From positions 62,001 to 126,000 of the forward strand of contig NZ_SOBG01000005.1 of the NCBI RefSeq assembly GCF_004365575.1: DNA of 64,000 bases. Reading direction: 5' to 3'. The DNA comes from Hypnocyclicus thermotrophus. GTDB lineage: Bacteria > Fusobacteriota > Fusobacteriia > Fusobacteriales > Fusobacteriaceae. Under the pieces are notes generated by a model. It saw nothing but the letters and a program-made list of their open reading frames with translations, had not been told where the DNA came from and did no database searches. This document shows, in pieces, positions 54,858-64,000 of the stretch. The position numbers and the translations under genes were made by a program. The number at the start of each line of letters is the position of its first letter. The stretch's first letter is position 1.

Positions 54858-55211
54858 TTATTTTTCTAAATAAGAAAATGTGTATTCATTACTTAATAAT
54901 ATCTCTTTTATTAAATAATAAAAAGCTATTAATATATTTATTATAGATACTATAAAAAAATATAAAACTATTTTTTCTATAAATATATTTGATAATATTG
55001 TTAAAATATCAAATATTAAAGAAAATATAGAAAAAAACATTATTCTTTTTATATAATTTATTCTTTTATATAATATTTCTATTTTAAATCTATCTTTTTT
55101 ATCTATTTTTTCTCTTATAAGAACTGATATCTTATTAAATCTATCCACATACGTTGTCATTAAAAGAGAAATTCCAGAAAAAATATAAGAATATATATTA
55201 ATATCTAACAT
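54858..55211 (-). CDS. Small membrane protein, divergent DUF2721 relative
   Basis: A 117-residue protein with the same plan as the next gene: N-terminal membrane segment (SYIFSGISLLMTTYVDRFNK, where YVDRF parallels YTNRF), charged linker (ISVLIREKIDKKDRF) and two membrane segments. The pair probably arose by duplication and divergence. No role can be given. It starts 171 bases from the pflA end, beyond the pflA terminator. Confidence 0.65.
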   Translation of the reverse strand: MLDINIYSYIFSGISLLMTTYVDRFNKISVLIREKIDKKDRFKIEILYKRINYIKRIMFFSIFSLIFDILTILSNIFIEKIVLYFFIVSIINILIAFYYLIKEILLSNEYTFSYLEK

Positions 55212-55360
55212 ACTTTCACCTCATTAAATATTTATATCATTTTTTATTTTTTTAGTCAAAAAAAATTTTTTAACCAATAATATTAAAATTTTATATTTTA
55301 AATAAATTAATTTTATTTATTTTTTTCTCTATTCTTTTTTTATGATATAGAATATAATAA

Positions 55361-55384
55361 AAAAGCTGCCTTAAGGCAGCTTTT
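55361..55384 (-). terminator. Terminator of the pflBA transcript
   Basis: The 24-bp perfect palindrome AAAAGCTGCCTTAAGGCAGC plus TTTT on the minus strand overlaps the pflA stop. Confidence 0.85.
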
Positions 55385-56114
55385 ATCTTACATTTAATCC
55401 GTATTCTTTCATAATATTTTTAGAGTTTTCGACTCTTTCAAATGTAGGAGAATCTACTTTATAAAGTTTGTATTCCATTCCAAGTTCTTTCCATTTATAT
55501 TCTCCCATTTTATGAAATGGTAAAATCTCTACTAAATCCACTGTTTTTAAATTTTGGCAAAATTCACCTAATTTATGTAAATAATTATCTCTATCTGTTA
55601 TTCCTGGTACTAGCACATGTCTTATCCATATTTTTTTATTTATTTCTGATAAATATTTTGCAAATTTAAGTGTATTATCAAGCTTAACAGAAGTCAAATC
55701 TAAATATTCCTTTTCATCCATACATTTTATATCTAAAAGTACTAAATCTACATATTTAAGAACTTCTTTTACTTTGTCATTAAAAATATATCCACTTGTA
55801 TCTATAGCAGTATGTAACCCTTCTTTTTTACATTCTTTTAATAACTCTTTAACAAATTCTAATTGAACTAACGGTTCTCCACCTGTTATTGTTACTCCAC
55901 CTTTAGGATAAATAAAGTTTTTATATTTTTTTATTTCATATAATACTTCTTCTACACTTCTTTCATATTTTGCCTTATTTATATCCCATGTATCTGGATT
56001 ATGACAATATTTACATTTTAAAGGACAACCTTGCATAAATACTACAAATCTTATCCCTGGTCCATCTACAGTACCACATGTTTCATATGAGTGAAGTCTG
56101 CCTTTTATATTCAT
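55383..56114 (-). CDS. pflA: Pyruvate formate-lyase activating enzyme
   Basis: A 243-residue radical-SAM enzyme that installs the glycyl radical on PflB. The [4Fe-4S] motif CPLKCKYCHNPD (CxxxCxxC, residues 30-37), GGVTITGGEPLVQ and DLVLLDIKCMD are complete. It lies 15 bases after pflB in the standard order. Length is normal. Confidence 0.97.
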   Translation of the reverse strand: MNIKGRLHSYETCGTVDGPGIRFVVFMQGCPLKCKYCHNPDTWDINKAKYERSVEEVLYEIKKYKNFIYPKGGVTITGGEPLVQLEFVKELLKECKKEGLHTAIDTSGYIFNDKVKEVLKYVDLVLLDIKCMDEKEYLDLTSVKLDNTLKFAKYLSEINKKIWIRHVLVPGITDRDNYLHKLGEFCQNLKTVDLVEILPFHKMGEYKWKELGMEYKLYKVDSPTFERVENSKNIMKEYGLNVR

Positions 56115-56129
56115 ATTTACTCTCCAATA

Positions 56130-58358
56130 CTAAAATCTTTCTGTAATTGTTCTTTTAATTACATCTAATTGTTGCTCTCTTGTAAGTCTTACAAAGTTAA
56201 CCGCATATCCTGATACTCTTATTGTTAATTGAGGATATTTTTCTGGATGTTCCATTGCATCTTCTAATAATTCTCTATTAAATACATTAACATTTAAATG
56301 TTGTCCACCATTTGGTGTGAAATATCCATCCAATAAATTTATTAAATTTTCTTTTCTATCATTTTCATTTTTTCCAAGTGTTCCAGGAGTAATAGCAAAT
56401 GTATATGAAATACCATCATGTGCATGTTCAAATGGAAGTTTTGCTACTGATGATAATGAAGCAAGTGCTCCTCTTCTGTCTCTACCATGCATAGGATTTG
56501 CTCCTGGTGCAAATGGTTCTCCTTTTTTTCTACCATCTGGTGTAGAACCTGTTTTTTTACCATATACTACATTTGATGTAATTGTTAATATTGATTGAGT
56601 TGGTATAGCGCCTCTATAAGTATTATGTTTTCTAAGTTTATTCATAAAATTTTTAACTACTTCTACTGCTAAACTATCAGTATCATCGTCATTATTTCCA
56701 AATGGTACATATTCTCCTTCTATTTCATAATCTATTGCTAGTCCATTTTCATCTCTTATTACTTTAACTTTTGCATTTTTTATAGCAGAAAGTGAATCAG
56801 CAATAATTGATAATCCTGCTATTCCAAAAGCTTCTGTTCTTTTTACTTGTGGGTCATGTAATGCCATTTGAAATGCTTCATAATTATATTTATCATGCAT
56901 ATAGTGTATAATATTTAGTGCTTTTACATATACCCCAGCAAGCCATTCAAGCATATTATCAAATTTTGTCATTACTTCATCAAAATCTAAATATTCTGAT
57001 GTTATTGGTTCAAATCTAGGTGCTACTTGTACTCCGCTTTTTTCATCTACTCCACCATTTATTGCATATAATAATGCTTTTGGTAAATTAACTCTAGCTC
57101 CAAAAAATTGCATTTGCTTACCTATTCTCATTGGAGATACACAACAAGCTATTCCATAATCATCACCAAATTCTGATCTCATTAAATCATCATTTTCATA
57201 TTGAACTGCTGATGTATCTATTGAAACTTTTGCACAATATTTTTTAAAGTTTTCAGGTAAATTTCTAGACCATAATACTGTCATATTTGGTTCTGGAGCA
57301 GGACCTAAGTTATAAAGAGAATGTAATATTCTAAATGAATTTTTAGTAACTAATGGTCTTCCATCTACTCCCATTCCTCCAATTGATTCTGTTACCCATG
57401 TAGGATCCCCAGAAAAAAGATCATTATATTCTGGAGTTCTTAAAAATCTAACTATTCTAAGTTTCATTACAAAATGATCCATCAATTCTTGAGCTTCTTT
57501 TTCTGTAATTACTCCATTTTTTAAATCTCTTTCAATATAGATATCTAAAAATGTTGATACTCTTCCAAGTGACATTGCTGCACCATCTTGATCTTTTGTA
57601 GCAGCTAAATATGCCATATAAGTCCATTGTATAGCTTCTTTTGCATTTTCAGCTGGTCTTCCTAATTCTAAACCATATGCTTCTCCTAATCTTTTTAATG
57701 CTTCTAATGCCTTAATTTGTTCTGTATACTCTTCTCTATCTCTTATAGTTTCTTCATTCATATCATGTTTTGTACTATTTTTTAATATTTCTTTTCTTTC
57801 ATTTATAAGTCTATCTACTCCGTATAGCGCAACTCTTCTATAATCTCCTATTATTCTTCCTCTACCATAGGCATCTGGGAGTCCTGTAACTATACCGCTT
57901 CTTCTAGCTGCTCTAATGCTTTCATCATAAGCTGAAAACACTCCATCATTATGAGTTTTTCTATATTTAGTAAATATTTCTTCTGTTGTTTTATCTAATT
58001 CATACCCATAAGCTGTTAAAGAATTTTTAACCATTCTTAATCCACCTTTTGGATAAATACCTCTTTTTAGTGGTTTATCTGTTTGAAGTCCTACTATTTT
58101 TTCTAGTTCTTTTTCAATATATCCAGCACCATATACATCAATTCCTGAAGGTAATTTAGTTTCTGCATCATATACACCTTTTTCTCTTTCAACTTTAATC
58201 ATTTCCATTATTTTTGTCCATAAGATTTTAGATGCTTCTGTTGCTTCTTCTAAGAAAGATTCATCCCCCTCGTATGGTAAATAGTTATCTTGAATAAAAG
58301 CTCTAACATCTATCTCTTTTTGCCACTCTTCACCAACAAATCCTTCCCATGCTTTCAT
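56130..58358 (-). CDS. pflB: Formate acetyltransferase (pyruvate formate-lyase)
   Basis: A 742-residue glycyl-radical enzyme that converts pyruvate and CoA to formate and acetyl-CoA. The catalytic cysteine pair is in GIACCVSPM (near 405-413) and the radical glycine in RVSGYAVNF (near residue 717, G in SGYA). N-terminal [20 protein letters not shown] matches the pyruvate-specific form rather than diol dehydratase or choline lyase. Its own good promoter precedes it. Central to anaerobic fermentation. Confidence 0.98.
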   Translation of the reverse strand: MKAWEGFVGEEWQKEIDVRAFIQDNYLPYEGDESFLEEATEASKILWTKIMEMIKVEREKGVYDAETKLPSGIDVYGAGYIEKELEKIVGLQTDKPLKRGIYPKGGLRMVKNSLTAYGYELDKTTEEIFTKYRKTHNDGVFSAYDESIRAARRSGIVTGLPDAYGRGRIIGDYRRVALYGVDRLINERKEILKNSTKHDMNEETIRDREEYTEQIKALEALKRLGEAYGLELGRPAENAKEAIQWTYMAYLAATKDQDGAAMSLGRVSTFLDIYIERDLKNGVITEKEAQELMDHFVMKLRIVRFLRTPEYNDLFSGDPTWVTESIGGMGVDGRPLVTKNSFRILHSLYNLGPAPEPNMTVLWSRNLPENFKKYCAKVSIDTSAVQYENDDLMRSEFGDDYGIACCVSPMRIGKQMQFFGARVNLPKALLYAINGGVDEKSGVQVAPRFEPITSEYLDFDEVMTKFDNMLEWLAGVYVKALNIIHYMHDKYNYEAFQMALHDPQVKRTEAFGIAGLSIIADSLSAIKNAKVKVIRDENGLAIDYEIEGEYVPFGNNDDDTDSLAVEVVKNFMNKLRKHNTYRGAIPTQSILTITSNVVYGKKTGSTPDGRKKGEPFAPGANPMHGRDRRGALASLSSVAKLPFEHAHDGISYTFAITPGTLGKNENDRKENLINLLDGYFTPNGGQHLNVNVFNRELLEDAMEHPEKYPQLTIRVSGYAVNFVRLTREQQLDVIKRTITERF

Positions 58359-58413
58359 AATTATTCCTCCTTAAAATTTTAATTCCTACTTAACCTTGCT
58401 CTCTTATACGTGA

Positions 58414-58442
58414 ATGATATCACTACTTTCAATTTTTGTCAA
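58414..58442 (-). promoter_or_regulatory. Promoter of pflBA
   Basis: Perfect TTGACA (58437-58442), 17 bases, TATCAT (58414-58419) on the minus strand, 55 bases before the ATG. No clear FNR, Rex or CcpA site is seen around it. Confidence 0.8.
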
Positions 58443-58531
58443 GTATAATTTAATTTTTATGATTATTTTTATTTTTTGTATAGTTTAACTTCACATTTTT
58501 ATAATCAAAATATTGTTTGTCAAATATTTAA

Positions 58532-58571
58532 AAAAGACAAACTAGAGTTTGAAAAAACTTTAGTTTGTCTT
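58532..58571 (-). terminator. Terminator of the recA operon
   Basis: AAGACAAACTA (58534-58544) and TAGTTTGTCTT (58561-58571) form an 11-bp stem; the minus strand continues with T. It overlaps the end of the small basic protein gene and separates the operon from pflB. Confidence 0.8.
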
Positions 58572-58808
58572 ATAATTAAATACTATGTTTTTTATTGATA
58601 TAAATTTTAATCCTTTTATTTTATGTGATAATTTTATCTTTTCTTTTGGGTTAACTATTTTTAATTTTAATTCTCTCTTATATTTTCTTTTTATTAAATT
58701 ATTATATAAAAATTTTCTTGATTTATTTTTATTTGATATCAATATTAGAGGAAATAGATATAATCTTAATAATTTATCTATAATATATATATAATTATTT
58801 CTTGTCAT
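58560..58808 (-). CDS. Small basic protein of unknown function at the end of the recA operon
   Basis: An 82-residue lysine/isoleucine-rich protein with no motif I recognise. It is kept as a gene because AAAGGAGGAAAG lies directly before the ATG and the start overlaps the recX stop (ATGA), a typical translational-coupling arrangement, and the terminator follows directly. The high positive charge (about 20 K/R) suggests nucleic-acid or membrane binding. The opposite-strand frame of 69 codons (58585-58794) is taken as a shadow. Confidence 0.6.
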   Translation of the reverse strand: MTRNNYIYIIDKLLRLYLFPLILISNKNKSRKFLYNNLIKRKYKRELKLKIVNPKEKIKLSHKIKGLKFISIKNIVFNYKTN

Positions 58809-59362
58809 CTTTCCTCCTTTAATATTGTTTTTATATCTTCATACTTAAACCCTTTTCTCATTAAGTATTCAATTTGTTTATTTTTTTCTCTATTTCTTAC
58901 TTTTCTTAAATTTTTTCTAATATTTTTATATTCATTTTCTTTTATTTCTTCTCTTAACTCTTTTATTTCTTCTTCTAATATTTTTTTTTCAGCACCTTTG
59001 ATACTTAATTCATATTTTTTTTTCTCTATACTAGAATTTTTATTTTTTATATAACTTTTAATAAAACTTCTATCATCTATATATCCTATTTTTTCAAGTT
59101 CATCTATTATTTCTTCAATAATTTTTTTTTCAACAAAAAATTTTGTTTCAAGTTTATATTTTAACTCTTTTTTTAAATAATCTCTTTTACTTAAATAATA
59201 AAGAGCTCTAGACTTAATAATAGATTTTATTATTATTCTATATTCTTCTTCTGATACACTTTCTTTTTTTATTAAATTCAACTCATATATTATATCATTA
59301 CTTATATAATATTCCTTATCATCTATTACTATTTTATTCCTCTTCAGATAAAACTTCTTCAT
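58805..59362 (-). CDS. recX: Regulatory protein RecX
   Basis: A 185-residue RecA modulator of three helical repeats. The RecX hallmark is [19 protein letters not shown] (near residues 53-71), then [16 protein letters not shown] (near 90-105), and a third repeat near the end ([16 protein letters not shown]). It overlaps the 3' end of recA by 29 bases, the usual order. Confidence 0.92.
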   Translation of the reverse strand: MKKFYLKRNKIVIDDKEYYISNDIIYELNLIKKESVSEEEYRIIIKSIIKSRALYYLSKRDYLKKELKYKLETKFFVEKKIIEEIIDELEKIGYIDDRSFIKSYIKNKNSSIEKKKYELSIKGAEKKILEEEIKELREEIKENEYKNIRKNLRKVRNREKNKQIEYLMRKGFKYEDIKTILKEER

Positions 59363-60386
59363 TTACTTCCTCTATATTTTCATTTGGAAATAGTACTTCC
59401 TTTAGTTTATTATAAATTTCTTCTCTTAATTCTGTATCTTCTTCTAATTTTGCTCTTACATTTTCTCTACCTTGACCAAGTCTTACATCTCCATAACTAA
59501 ACCAAGCTCCTGATTTTGATACTATATCATTTGCTATTGCTAGATCAAGTATTTCTCCTACTTGTGATATACCTTTTCCATACATTATCTCAAATGAAAC
59601 TTCTTTAAATGGTGGTGCTACTTTATTTTTTGTTATTTTTACTTTTACTTCATTTCCTATAATTGAATCACCTTGTTTTACTGTAGATATTTTTTTTACT
59701 TCAAGTCTTATAGATGAATAAAATTTAAGTGCTCTTCCTCCTGTTGTTGTTGTTTGAGGTCCAAATCCAAATCCCCCTATTTTTTCTCTTATTTGATTTA
59801 TAAATATCATAGTAGTTTTTGATTTATTAAGTGTTCCTGTTAATTTTCTAAGAGCTTTTGACATAAGTCTAGCTTGAAGGCCCATTTGTTGGTCTCCCAT
59901 TTCTCCGTCTATTTCTACTTTAGGTACAAGTGCTGCTACTGAGTCCACTACTATAACATCTATTGCTCCACTTCTTACAAGCATATCAGCTATTTCTAAT
60001 GCTTGCTCTCCATAATCTGGTTGAGATATTAATAATTCTTCAGTATTTACTCCAAGTGCTCTAGCATATTGAGGATCAAGTGCATGTTCTGCATCTATAA
60101 ATGCTGCTACTCCACCCATTTTTTGTGCTTCTGCTATAATATGAAGTGCTAAAGTTGTTTTTCCTGAACTTTCAGCTCCATATACTTCCACTACTCTCCC
60201 TCTAGGTACTCCACCTATACCAAGTGCTATATCTAAGTTTAAACTACCAGTTGGAATGCTTTCAACTTCCATTTTAGCATTCTCTCCTAATTTCATTATT
60301 GATCCTTCTCCAAAATCTTTTTTTATCTGTTTCATTGCCATTTCTAATGCTTGTTCTTTTGAAATATTTTTTGATTTTGCTGCCAT
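59334..60386 (-). CDS. recA: Recombinase RecA
   Basis: A 350-residue DNA strand-exchange protein. Walker [10 protein letters not shown] (70-78), Walker B-like [12 protein letters not shown] (near 143), DNA-binding loop 2 near [17 protein letters not shown] and the acidic C-terminal tail (NEEVLSEEE) are normal. It lies 12 bases after a GntR-family gene, with no separate promoter or LexA-like site in that gap. No SOS box is recognisable at the operon promoter. Confidence 0.98.
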   Translation of the reverse strand: MAAKSKNISKEQALEMAMKQIKKDFGEGSIMKLGENAKMEVESIPTGSLNLDIALGIGGVPRGRVVEVYGAESSGKTTLALHIIAEAQKMGGVAAFIDAEHALDPQYARALGVNTEELLISQPDYGEQALEIADMLVRSGAIDVIVVDSVAALVPKVEIDGEMGDQQMGLQARLMSKALRKLTGTLNKSKTTMIFINQIREKIGGFGFGPQTTTTGGRALKFYSSIRLEVKKISTVKQGDSIIGNEVKVKITKNKVAPPFKEVSFEIMYGKGISQVGEILDLAIANDIVSKSGAWFSYGDVRLGQGRENVRAKLEEDTELREEIYNKLKEVLFPNENIEEVNEEVLSEEE

Positions 60387-60398
60387 TTTTTCCCCTTT

Positions 60399-61337
60399 CT
60401 ATTCAAATATCTCTTTTAATATTTTTATATCATCAATAGCATATTTCCCCTCAAATACTATATAAGGTCTCTTAGGCTTCATTTGACTTTCATATTCTTC
60501 TAATTTTTTAGGTGATATAATTAAAAAATCTATGCTTCTTAAAAATTCTTTTAAGCTTACTTTTTCTTCACTAAAAATCTTAAACTCTTTAATGTTCATT
60601 CTTCTAAACTGTCTATTGATAATTTCCTCTTCTTGAGCATCTTTACCTATTATTCCAACTATTTTATTTTTCATTTTTTTACCATAATTAAGCAATTTTA
60701 TACTTTGACTTATTCCTAGTGTAAATATCTCTTTTTCTTTAAATTTTTCTAAAACTTTACTTACTTCATTATAATGAATATATGGAATAATTATAAGTTG
60801 TATATCTTCTATCTCTTTTTTTATTTTTTCAGAATTTTCCAATAAATCATCTATAAGAATACCTCTAATTTCTATATTACCTATTTCTTTTTTTACCATA
60901 TCTTTAAAATCTTTTATAGAACCTTGATTACATTCTATTAATGCTGCTTTTTTTATTTCACCTTTTAATATCATAAATTTTAGATAATGGCTTTTAAAAT
61001 ATGTCATTCCTATTATTTCATCAATATCTATTCCTTCTTCAATTCCTTTTTTTAAAACACTTTCTATTTCTTTTAAAAATTTAATTTTTTTATTATCTCT
61101 TTCATATTTTACAAAGGTTCCTTTACCTTTTAAAGATTCAACATAACCTTCTTCTTCAAGTTCACTATAAACTTTTGATACAGTATTTTTATTTATTTGT
61201 AAAAAATCTCCTAATTGTCTTACTGTTGGTAATTGTTCATCATTTGATAATTCACCGTCAATAATTAATCCTTTTATTTGTTCTTTTAATTGTGTATGGA
61301 TACTCAAGTTACTGTCTCTATTAATTTTTATCTCCAT
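60399..61337 (-). CDS. GntR-family transcriptional regulator, first gene of the recA operon
   Basis: A protein of about 312 residues. The N-terminal winged helix is typical of the YtrA-like/GntR group (LPTVRQLGDFLQINKNTVSK, near 38-57; then EGYVESLKGKGTFV). The C-terminal 230 residues form an alpha/beta domain (IVGIIGKDAQEEEIINRQF, FLIISPKKLEEYESQMK) of unrecognised kind. ATG at 61337 has AAGGTGG before it. It starts the recA-recX operon with its own promoter, so it may regulate this operon itself. Confidence 0.85.
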   Translation of the reverse strand: MEIKINRDSNLSIHTQLKEQIKGLIIDGELSNDEQLPTVRQLGDFLQINKNTVSKVYSELEEEGYVESLKGKGTFVKYERDNKKIKFLKEIESVLKKGIEEGIDIDEIIGMTYFKSHYLKFMILKGEIKKAALIECNQGSIKDFKDMVKKEIGNIEIRGILIDDLLENSEKIKKEIEDIQLIIIPYIHYNEVSKVLEKFKEKEIFTLGISQSIKLLNYGKKMKNKIVGIIGKDAQEEEIINRQFRRMNIKEFKIFSEEKVSLKEFLRSIDFLIISPKKLEEYESQMKPKRPYIVFEGKYAIDDIKILKEIFE

Positions 61338-61367
61338 TATTACCACCTTGTTTAAAATATTAATTAA

Positions 61368-61396
61368 ATTCTACTATATTACTTAAGTTTTTTCAA
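61368..61396 (-). promoter_or_regulatory. Promoter of the GntR-recA-recX operon
   Basis: TTGAAA (61391-61396), 17 bases, TAGAAT (61368-61373) on the minus strand, about 31 bases before the start codon. No obvious palindromic operator overlaps it. Confidence 0.7.
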
Positions 61397-61455
61397 GAAA
61401 AATAACCTTTCTTTATTTTTTAAATTTTTTTTATATAAATTTTTTTAAAGAAAAT

Positions 61456-61487
61456 ATAAGCCAGTAAAATCTTATTTACTGGCTTAT
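61456..61487 (-). terminator. Terminator of the ispH-rpsA transcript
   Basis: ATAAGCCAGTAAA (61456-61468) pairs with TTTACTGGCTTAT (61475-61487), followed by a mostly T tail on the minus strand. Confidence 0.85.
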
Positions 61488-61492
61488 CAATA

Positions 61493-63073
61493 TTATTCTA
61501 CTACTGAATATTTTTCTAATAATTCTTTTTCTTCTTCTTTTTGTTTTTCTATTTCAAGTTTTTTTATAGATAATTTCACTTTTTTATTCTTATTATCTAT
61601 CTCGATTATCTCAGCTTCAATTTCATCTCCCACTTTAAATTTATCATTTAAATTTTTAATAAAATCTTTTGATGCTTCTGAAATGTGTATCATTCCATCA
61701 ACACTTTCTTCAATTTTTAAAAATATTCCAAAATCTGTAATATTATTAATTTCTCTTTTTACTACATCTCCTACTTTATAATTTTCTTCAATAATTTCCC
61801 ATGGACTTTTTGTAAGTTGTTTTATTCCTGCTTTGATTTTTTTATTTTCTTTATCTATTTCGATTATTTTTACTTCTACTTCATCTCCTATTTTATAAAG
61901 ACTACTATCTACTTTTGACCATGAATAGTCTGATATATGTACAAAAGCATCTACATCATCTAATAACTCTACAAACATACCAAAATCTTTTACATCTACT
62001 ACTTTTCCTTTTACTACCGTACCTATTTCAAATTTTTCCATAGCCACTTCCCAAGGATTTCTTTGAAGTGCTTTTATTGATAATTTTAATTTTTTATTTT
62101 CTTTGTTTAATTCTATTACTTTTACTTTTACTTCATCTCCTACTTTTACAAATTCTTCAATATTTCTTATTTTTTTTGACCAAGTAAGATCTGATATATG
62201 TACAAGCCCTTCTATTCCTTTTTCTAATTCAACAAATATTCCAAATTTTACACTTCTTACTACTTTTCCTGTTACTTCACTATCTAAAGGATATTTTTCT
62301 TCAATTGTATTCCAAGGATCTTCTAATAATTGTTTTATTGATAATTTTACACTTCTATTTTTTTCATCTTTTTCAATTACTTTTCCTGTTACTTTATCTC
62401 CTACTTTAAATATATCTCTTAAATTATTTATTTTTTCCCAACCTACTTCTGAAATGTGTATAAAACCAATAATATTTTTATATTTTACTGATAATCCAAA
62501 GTCTAAAATATTTTCTATTTCTACTTCTACTATATCTCCTACACTAATTTCAGATAAAGTTGTAATTTCTTTTTTTAATAATAAATCTTTTGCAGATACA
62601 AGTATTTTTCTTCTTTTTTCATCTTTTACATCTTTTACTGCTACTTCCAATTCTTTTCCAACAATATTCTCATCTTTTTTAGCTGTAGATAAAGAATTTG
62701 GCATAAAAGCATTTAATTTTAATACATCTACTATGTATCCACCTTTTACTTTTTTTATTACTTTTCCTTTTAATGGTGTTTGGTTTTTCAATGCTTCTTT
62801 AATTTTTTCAAAATTTTCATTCATTTCTATATTTCTTCTAGATACTCTAATACCTGTTTCATTTTCTTCTATTATTGATACTTTTATAGTATCTCCTATT
62901 TCATAATCTTCTACTTCCGAAGCTAATACAACCGCTTCTAATTTAGAATTTATGTCTAAATAAGCATATTCTCTTTCTTTTCTAATTATTGTTCCTTCTA
63001 CTTCTTCTCCTCTAGAAACATTTTCTGGTAAAAAATCTTCTAAAAGTTCTTCAAAATTTGTCATATCATTCAT
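61493..63073 (-). CDS. rpsA: 30S ribosomal protein S1
   Basis: A 526-residue protein with six S1 RNA-binding repeats: about residues 20-80, 95-160, 180-250, 270-340, 355-425 and 440-510. The last four share FGIFVE/IHIS-type cores (DFGLSVKY, KFGIFVELEKGIEGLVHIS, DFGMFVELL, DFGIFLKIEE). Six repeats match Gram-negative S1 rather than the four-repeat Firmicute form. It overlaps the ispH end; these two genes are fused in many Clostridia. Confidence 0.95.
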   Translation of the reverse strand: MNDMTNFEELLEDFLPENVSRGEEVEGTIIRKEREYAYLDINSKLEAVVLASEVEDYEIGDTIKVSIIEENETGIRVSRRNIEMNENFEKIKEALKNQTPLKGKVIKKVKGGYIVDVLKLNAFMPNSLSTAKKDENIVGKELEVAVKDVKDEKRRKILVSAKDLLLKKEITTLSEISVGDIVEVEIENILDFGLSVKYKNIIGFIHISEVGWEKINNLRDIFKVGDKVTGKVIEKDEKNRSVKLSIKQLLEDPWNTIEEKYPLDSEVTGKVVRSVKFGIFVELEKGIEGLVHISDLTWSKKIRNIEEFVKVGDEVKVKVIELNKENKKLKLSIKALQRNPWEVAMEKFEIGTVVKGKVVDVKDFGMFVELLDDVDAFVHISDYSWSKVDSSLYKIGDEVEVKIIEIDKENKKIKAGIKQLTKSPWEIIEENYKVGDVVKREINNITDFGIFLKIEESVDGMIHISEASKDFIKNLNDKFKVGDEIEAEIIEIDNKNKKVKLSIKKLEIEKQKEEEKELLEKYSVVE

Positions 63074-63948
63074 TATAATATTTCCCCCTTCAACATTTTT
63101 TCAATTTCATGTATACTTTTTTCAGGTGTTGAAGCGCCAGCAGTTATTCCTACTACATCTATCCCTTCAAACCATCTTTTATCTATATCTTCTTTTTTTT
63201 CAATTAAATATGTATTTTTATTTAAATTTTTTCCTATATTATAAAGTTTTTTAGTATTGCTACTTTTATTACTTCCAATTACAAGTAATAATTCAACTTG
63301 TGTTGCTAATTGTTCCGTTGCTCTTTGTCTTTCAAATGTTGCTCCACATATAGTATTAGCTATTTCATAATCAATAAAATTCTCTTTTATATACTCTTTT
63401 ATTTCATTAAACATATTTTTATTTAATGTTGTTTGAGCTAAAATTAAATATTTTTCTTTTTTATTAAGAACTGAATTTTTTAATTCATCTAAATTTGCGA
63501 AAATATTTACTTTTTCTTTTCCATAACTAATAATCCCTTTTACTTCTGGATGATTTTTATCACCAATAAAAATAATTTTATAATTTTCATTTATTTTATT
63601 TTTTAATATATCTCTTGCTCTATTTACAAATATACATGCTGCATCATATATTATTGAATCTGTATCAGATATTTTATCATATACTTCTTTTACTGTACCA
63701 TGTGCTCTTACTAAAATAGCATCTTTACTTGTAAATTTATATTTATTATTTAATATATCTTCTTCTGATATAATTTTTGCCCCTTTTTTTATTAAATCTT
63801 CTATTACTATATTATTATGTACTAGCATACCTACTATATACACATTTTCAAAATTTTTCGCAAGTATTTCTTCTGCTAGATTAACTGCATTTTTTACCCC
63901 TATACAAAATCCCATTTTTTTTGCATGAACTATTTTTTTAATCTTCAT
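63073..63948 (-). CDS. ispH: 4-hydroxy-3-methylbut-2-enyl diphosphate reductase IspH
   Basis: A 291-residue [4Fe-4S] enzyme of the last MEP step, giving IPP and DMAPP. Cluster cysteines are in MGFCIGVKNAV (residue 15), DAACIFVNRA (near 102) and ANTICGATFERQ (near 198). LVHNNIVI and SNTKKL substrate loops are present. Length is normal. Its start overlaps the upstream coding frame by 11 bases and its end overlaps rpsA, so the three are cotranscribed. Confidence 0.96.
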   Translation of the reverse strand: MKIKKIVHAKKMGFCIGVKNAVNLAEEILAKNFENVYIVGMLVHNNIVIEDLIKKGAKIISEEDILNNKYKFTSKDAILVRAHGTVKEVYDKISDTDSIIYDAACIFVNRARDILKNKINENYKIIFIGDKNHPEVKGIISYGKEKVNIFANLDELKNSVLNKKEKYLILAQTTLNKNMFNEIKEYIKENFIDYEIANTICGATFERQRATEQLATQVELLLVIGSNKSSNTKKLYNIGKNLNKNTYLIEKKEDIDKRWFEGIDVVGITAGASTPEKSIHEIEKMLKGEIL

Positions 63949-64000
63949 TAAATTTATCTACCTCTATTAATTTTTGTAACGCTTGTAGAACTTCATCTTC
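63938..64000 (-). CDS. C-terminal end of an upstream gene, possibly cytidylate kinase
   Basis: Only the last 20 codons are in the window (ending QALQKLIEVDKFNED, stop at 63938-63940). The amphipathic helix EDEVLQALQKLIEV resembles the end of Cmk, and cmk commonly precedes ispH-rpsA in related organisms, but this short piece cannot prove it. plsC is another possibility. The overlap with ispH shows the same operon. Confidence 0.4.
   Translation of the reverse strand, partial: EDEVLQALQKLIEVDKFNED

Noticed and set aside
54357-54869. 170-codon plus-strand ORF
   Set aside because: It is opposite the DUF2721 gene, is rich in repeats of simple codons and has no ribosome site or family match.
58585-58794. 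69-codon plus-strand ORF opposite the small basic protein
   Set aside because: No ribosome site; the minus-strand frame has AAAGGAGG and overlaps recX in an operon-like way.
62103-62906. 267-codon plus-strand ORF inside rpsA
   Set aside because: It is opposite the repeated S1 domains and its serine/phenylalanine-rich composition is that of an antisense shadow.

Overview
This 64 kb window is very AT-rich chromosomal DNA (strongly biased to A/T-ending codons) from what is most likely a member of the Fusobacteriota. The evidence is a mixture of diderm genes (MlaA lipoprotein, a GmhB-type heptose phosphatase, a pilus secretin) with gene orders and sequences otherwise close to low-GC Gram-positives (ispH next to ribosomal protein S1, RNase J, YhbY, MtaB, methylglyoxal synthase, pflBA). 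This assignment is inferred from gene content, not from a marker-gene search. Nearly all genes lie on the minus strand; the exceptions are a polyphosphate operon (about 14.1-17.9 kb), a WD40-like/MlaA pair (24.2-25.8 kb) and a sugar regulator/transporter-ATPase pair (50.0-52.1 kb).

Region by region. 1-13.3 kb is one dense minus-strand housekeeping block (DUF445, carboxypeptidase-regulatory repeat protein, ruvB, Rrf2 regulator, rsmE, mtaB, LytR_C protein, rsfS, mreD, mrdA, minC, rnj, yhbY, DUF212, start of dxs) with many overlapping or nearly touching genes; cell-wall elongation and septum placement genes are mixed with RNA maintenance. 13.4-13.8 kb is a tRNA operon (Val-Asp-Phe-Cys) with a good promoter and terminator. 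14.1-17.9 kb is a plus-strand polyphosphate operon: a cysteine-containing microprotein, a degenerate Ppx-like/HD protein and ppk1. 17.9-24.1 kb holds mgsA, an HD phosphohydrolase, tyrS, a GNAT, an ABC-F protein and an acidic membrane protein of unknown role.

The most striking regulatory feature is in front of tyrS: a promoter, a 17-residue leader peptide with six tyrosines (two runs of three), a hairpin built over the Tyr codons, a possible antiterminator and a perfect intrinsic terminator. It looks like ribosome-mediated transcription attenuation by tyrosyl-tRNA supply, and no T-box is visible.

25.9-40.3 kb is a large type IV pilus locus on the minus strand: pilB, pilC, an ABC transporter ATPase/permease plus a membrane-anchored repeat protein (arrangement reminiscent of Myxococcus pilGHI), two type IV prepilins, pilD, three minor-pilin-like genes, a ComFB-like gene, pilM, N, O, P-like and a secretin with an extra Ig-like domain inserted between its N-domains. 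No pilT is present in the window. Both first genes of the two pilus gene blocks are preceded by related, decayed IS200/IS605 TnpB remnants that now form their 5' regions.

40.8-49.7 kb carries sdaA, a tail-anchored MsrA, pheST, a YfcE-like phosphoesterase, a universal-stress-like protein and pullulanase. A LacI-family regulator with a perfect palindromic operator and an MsmK/UgpC-type ATPase face away from pullulanase and suggest maltodextrin regulation. 52.1-58.4 kb includes a truncated cas2, gmhB, metA (acetyl-CoA type by its key Glu), two DUF2721-like membrane proteins and pflBA. 58.5-64 kb holds a GntR-recA-recX-small basic protein operon and rpsA-ispH with the end of a possible cmk.
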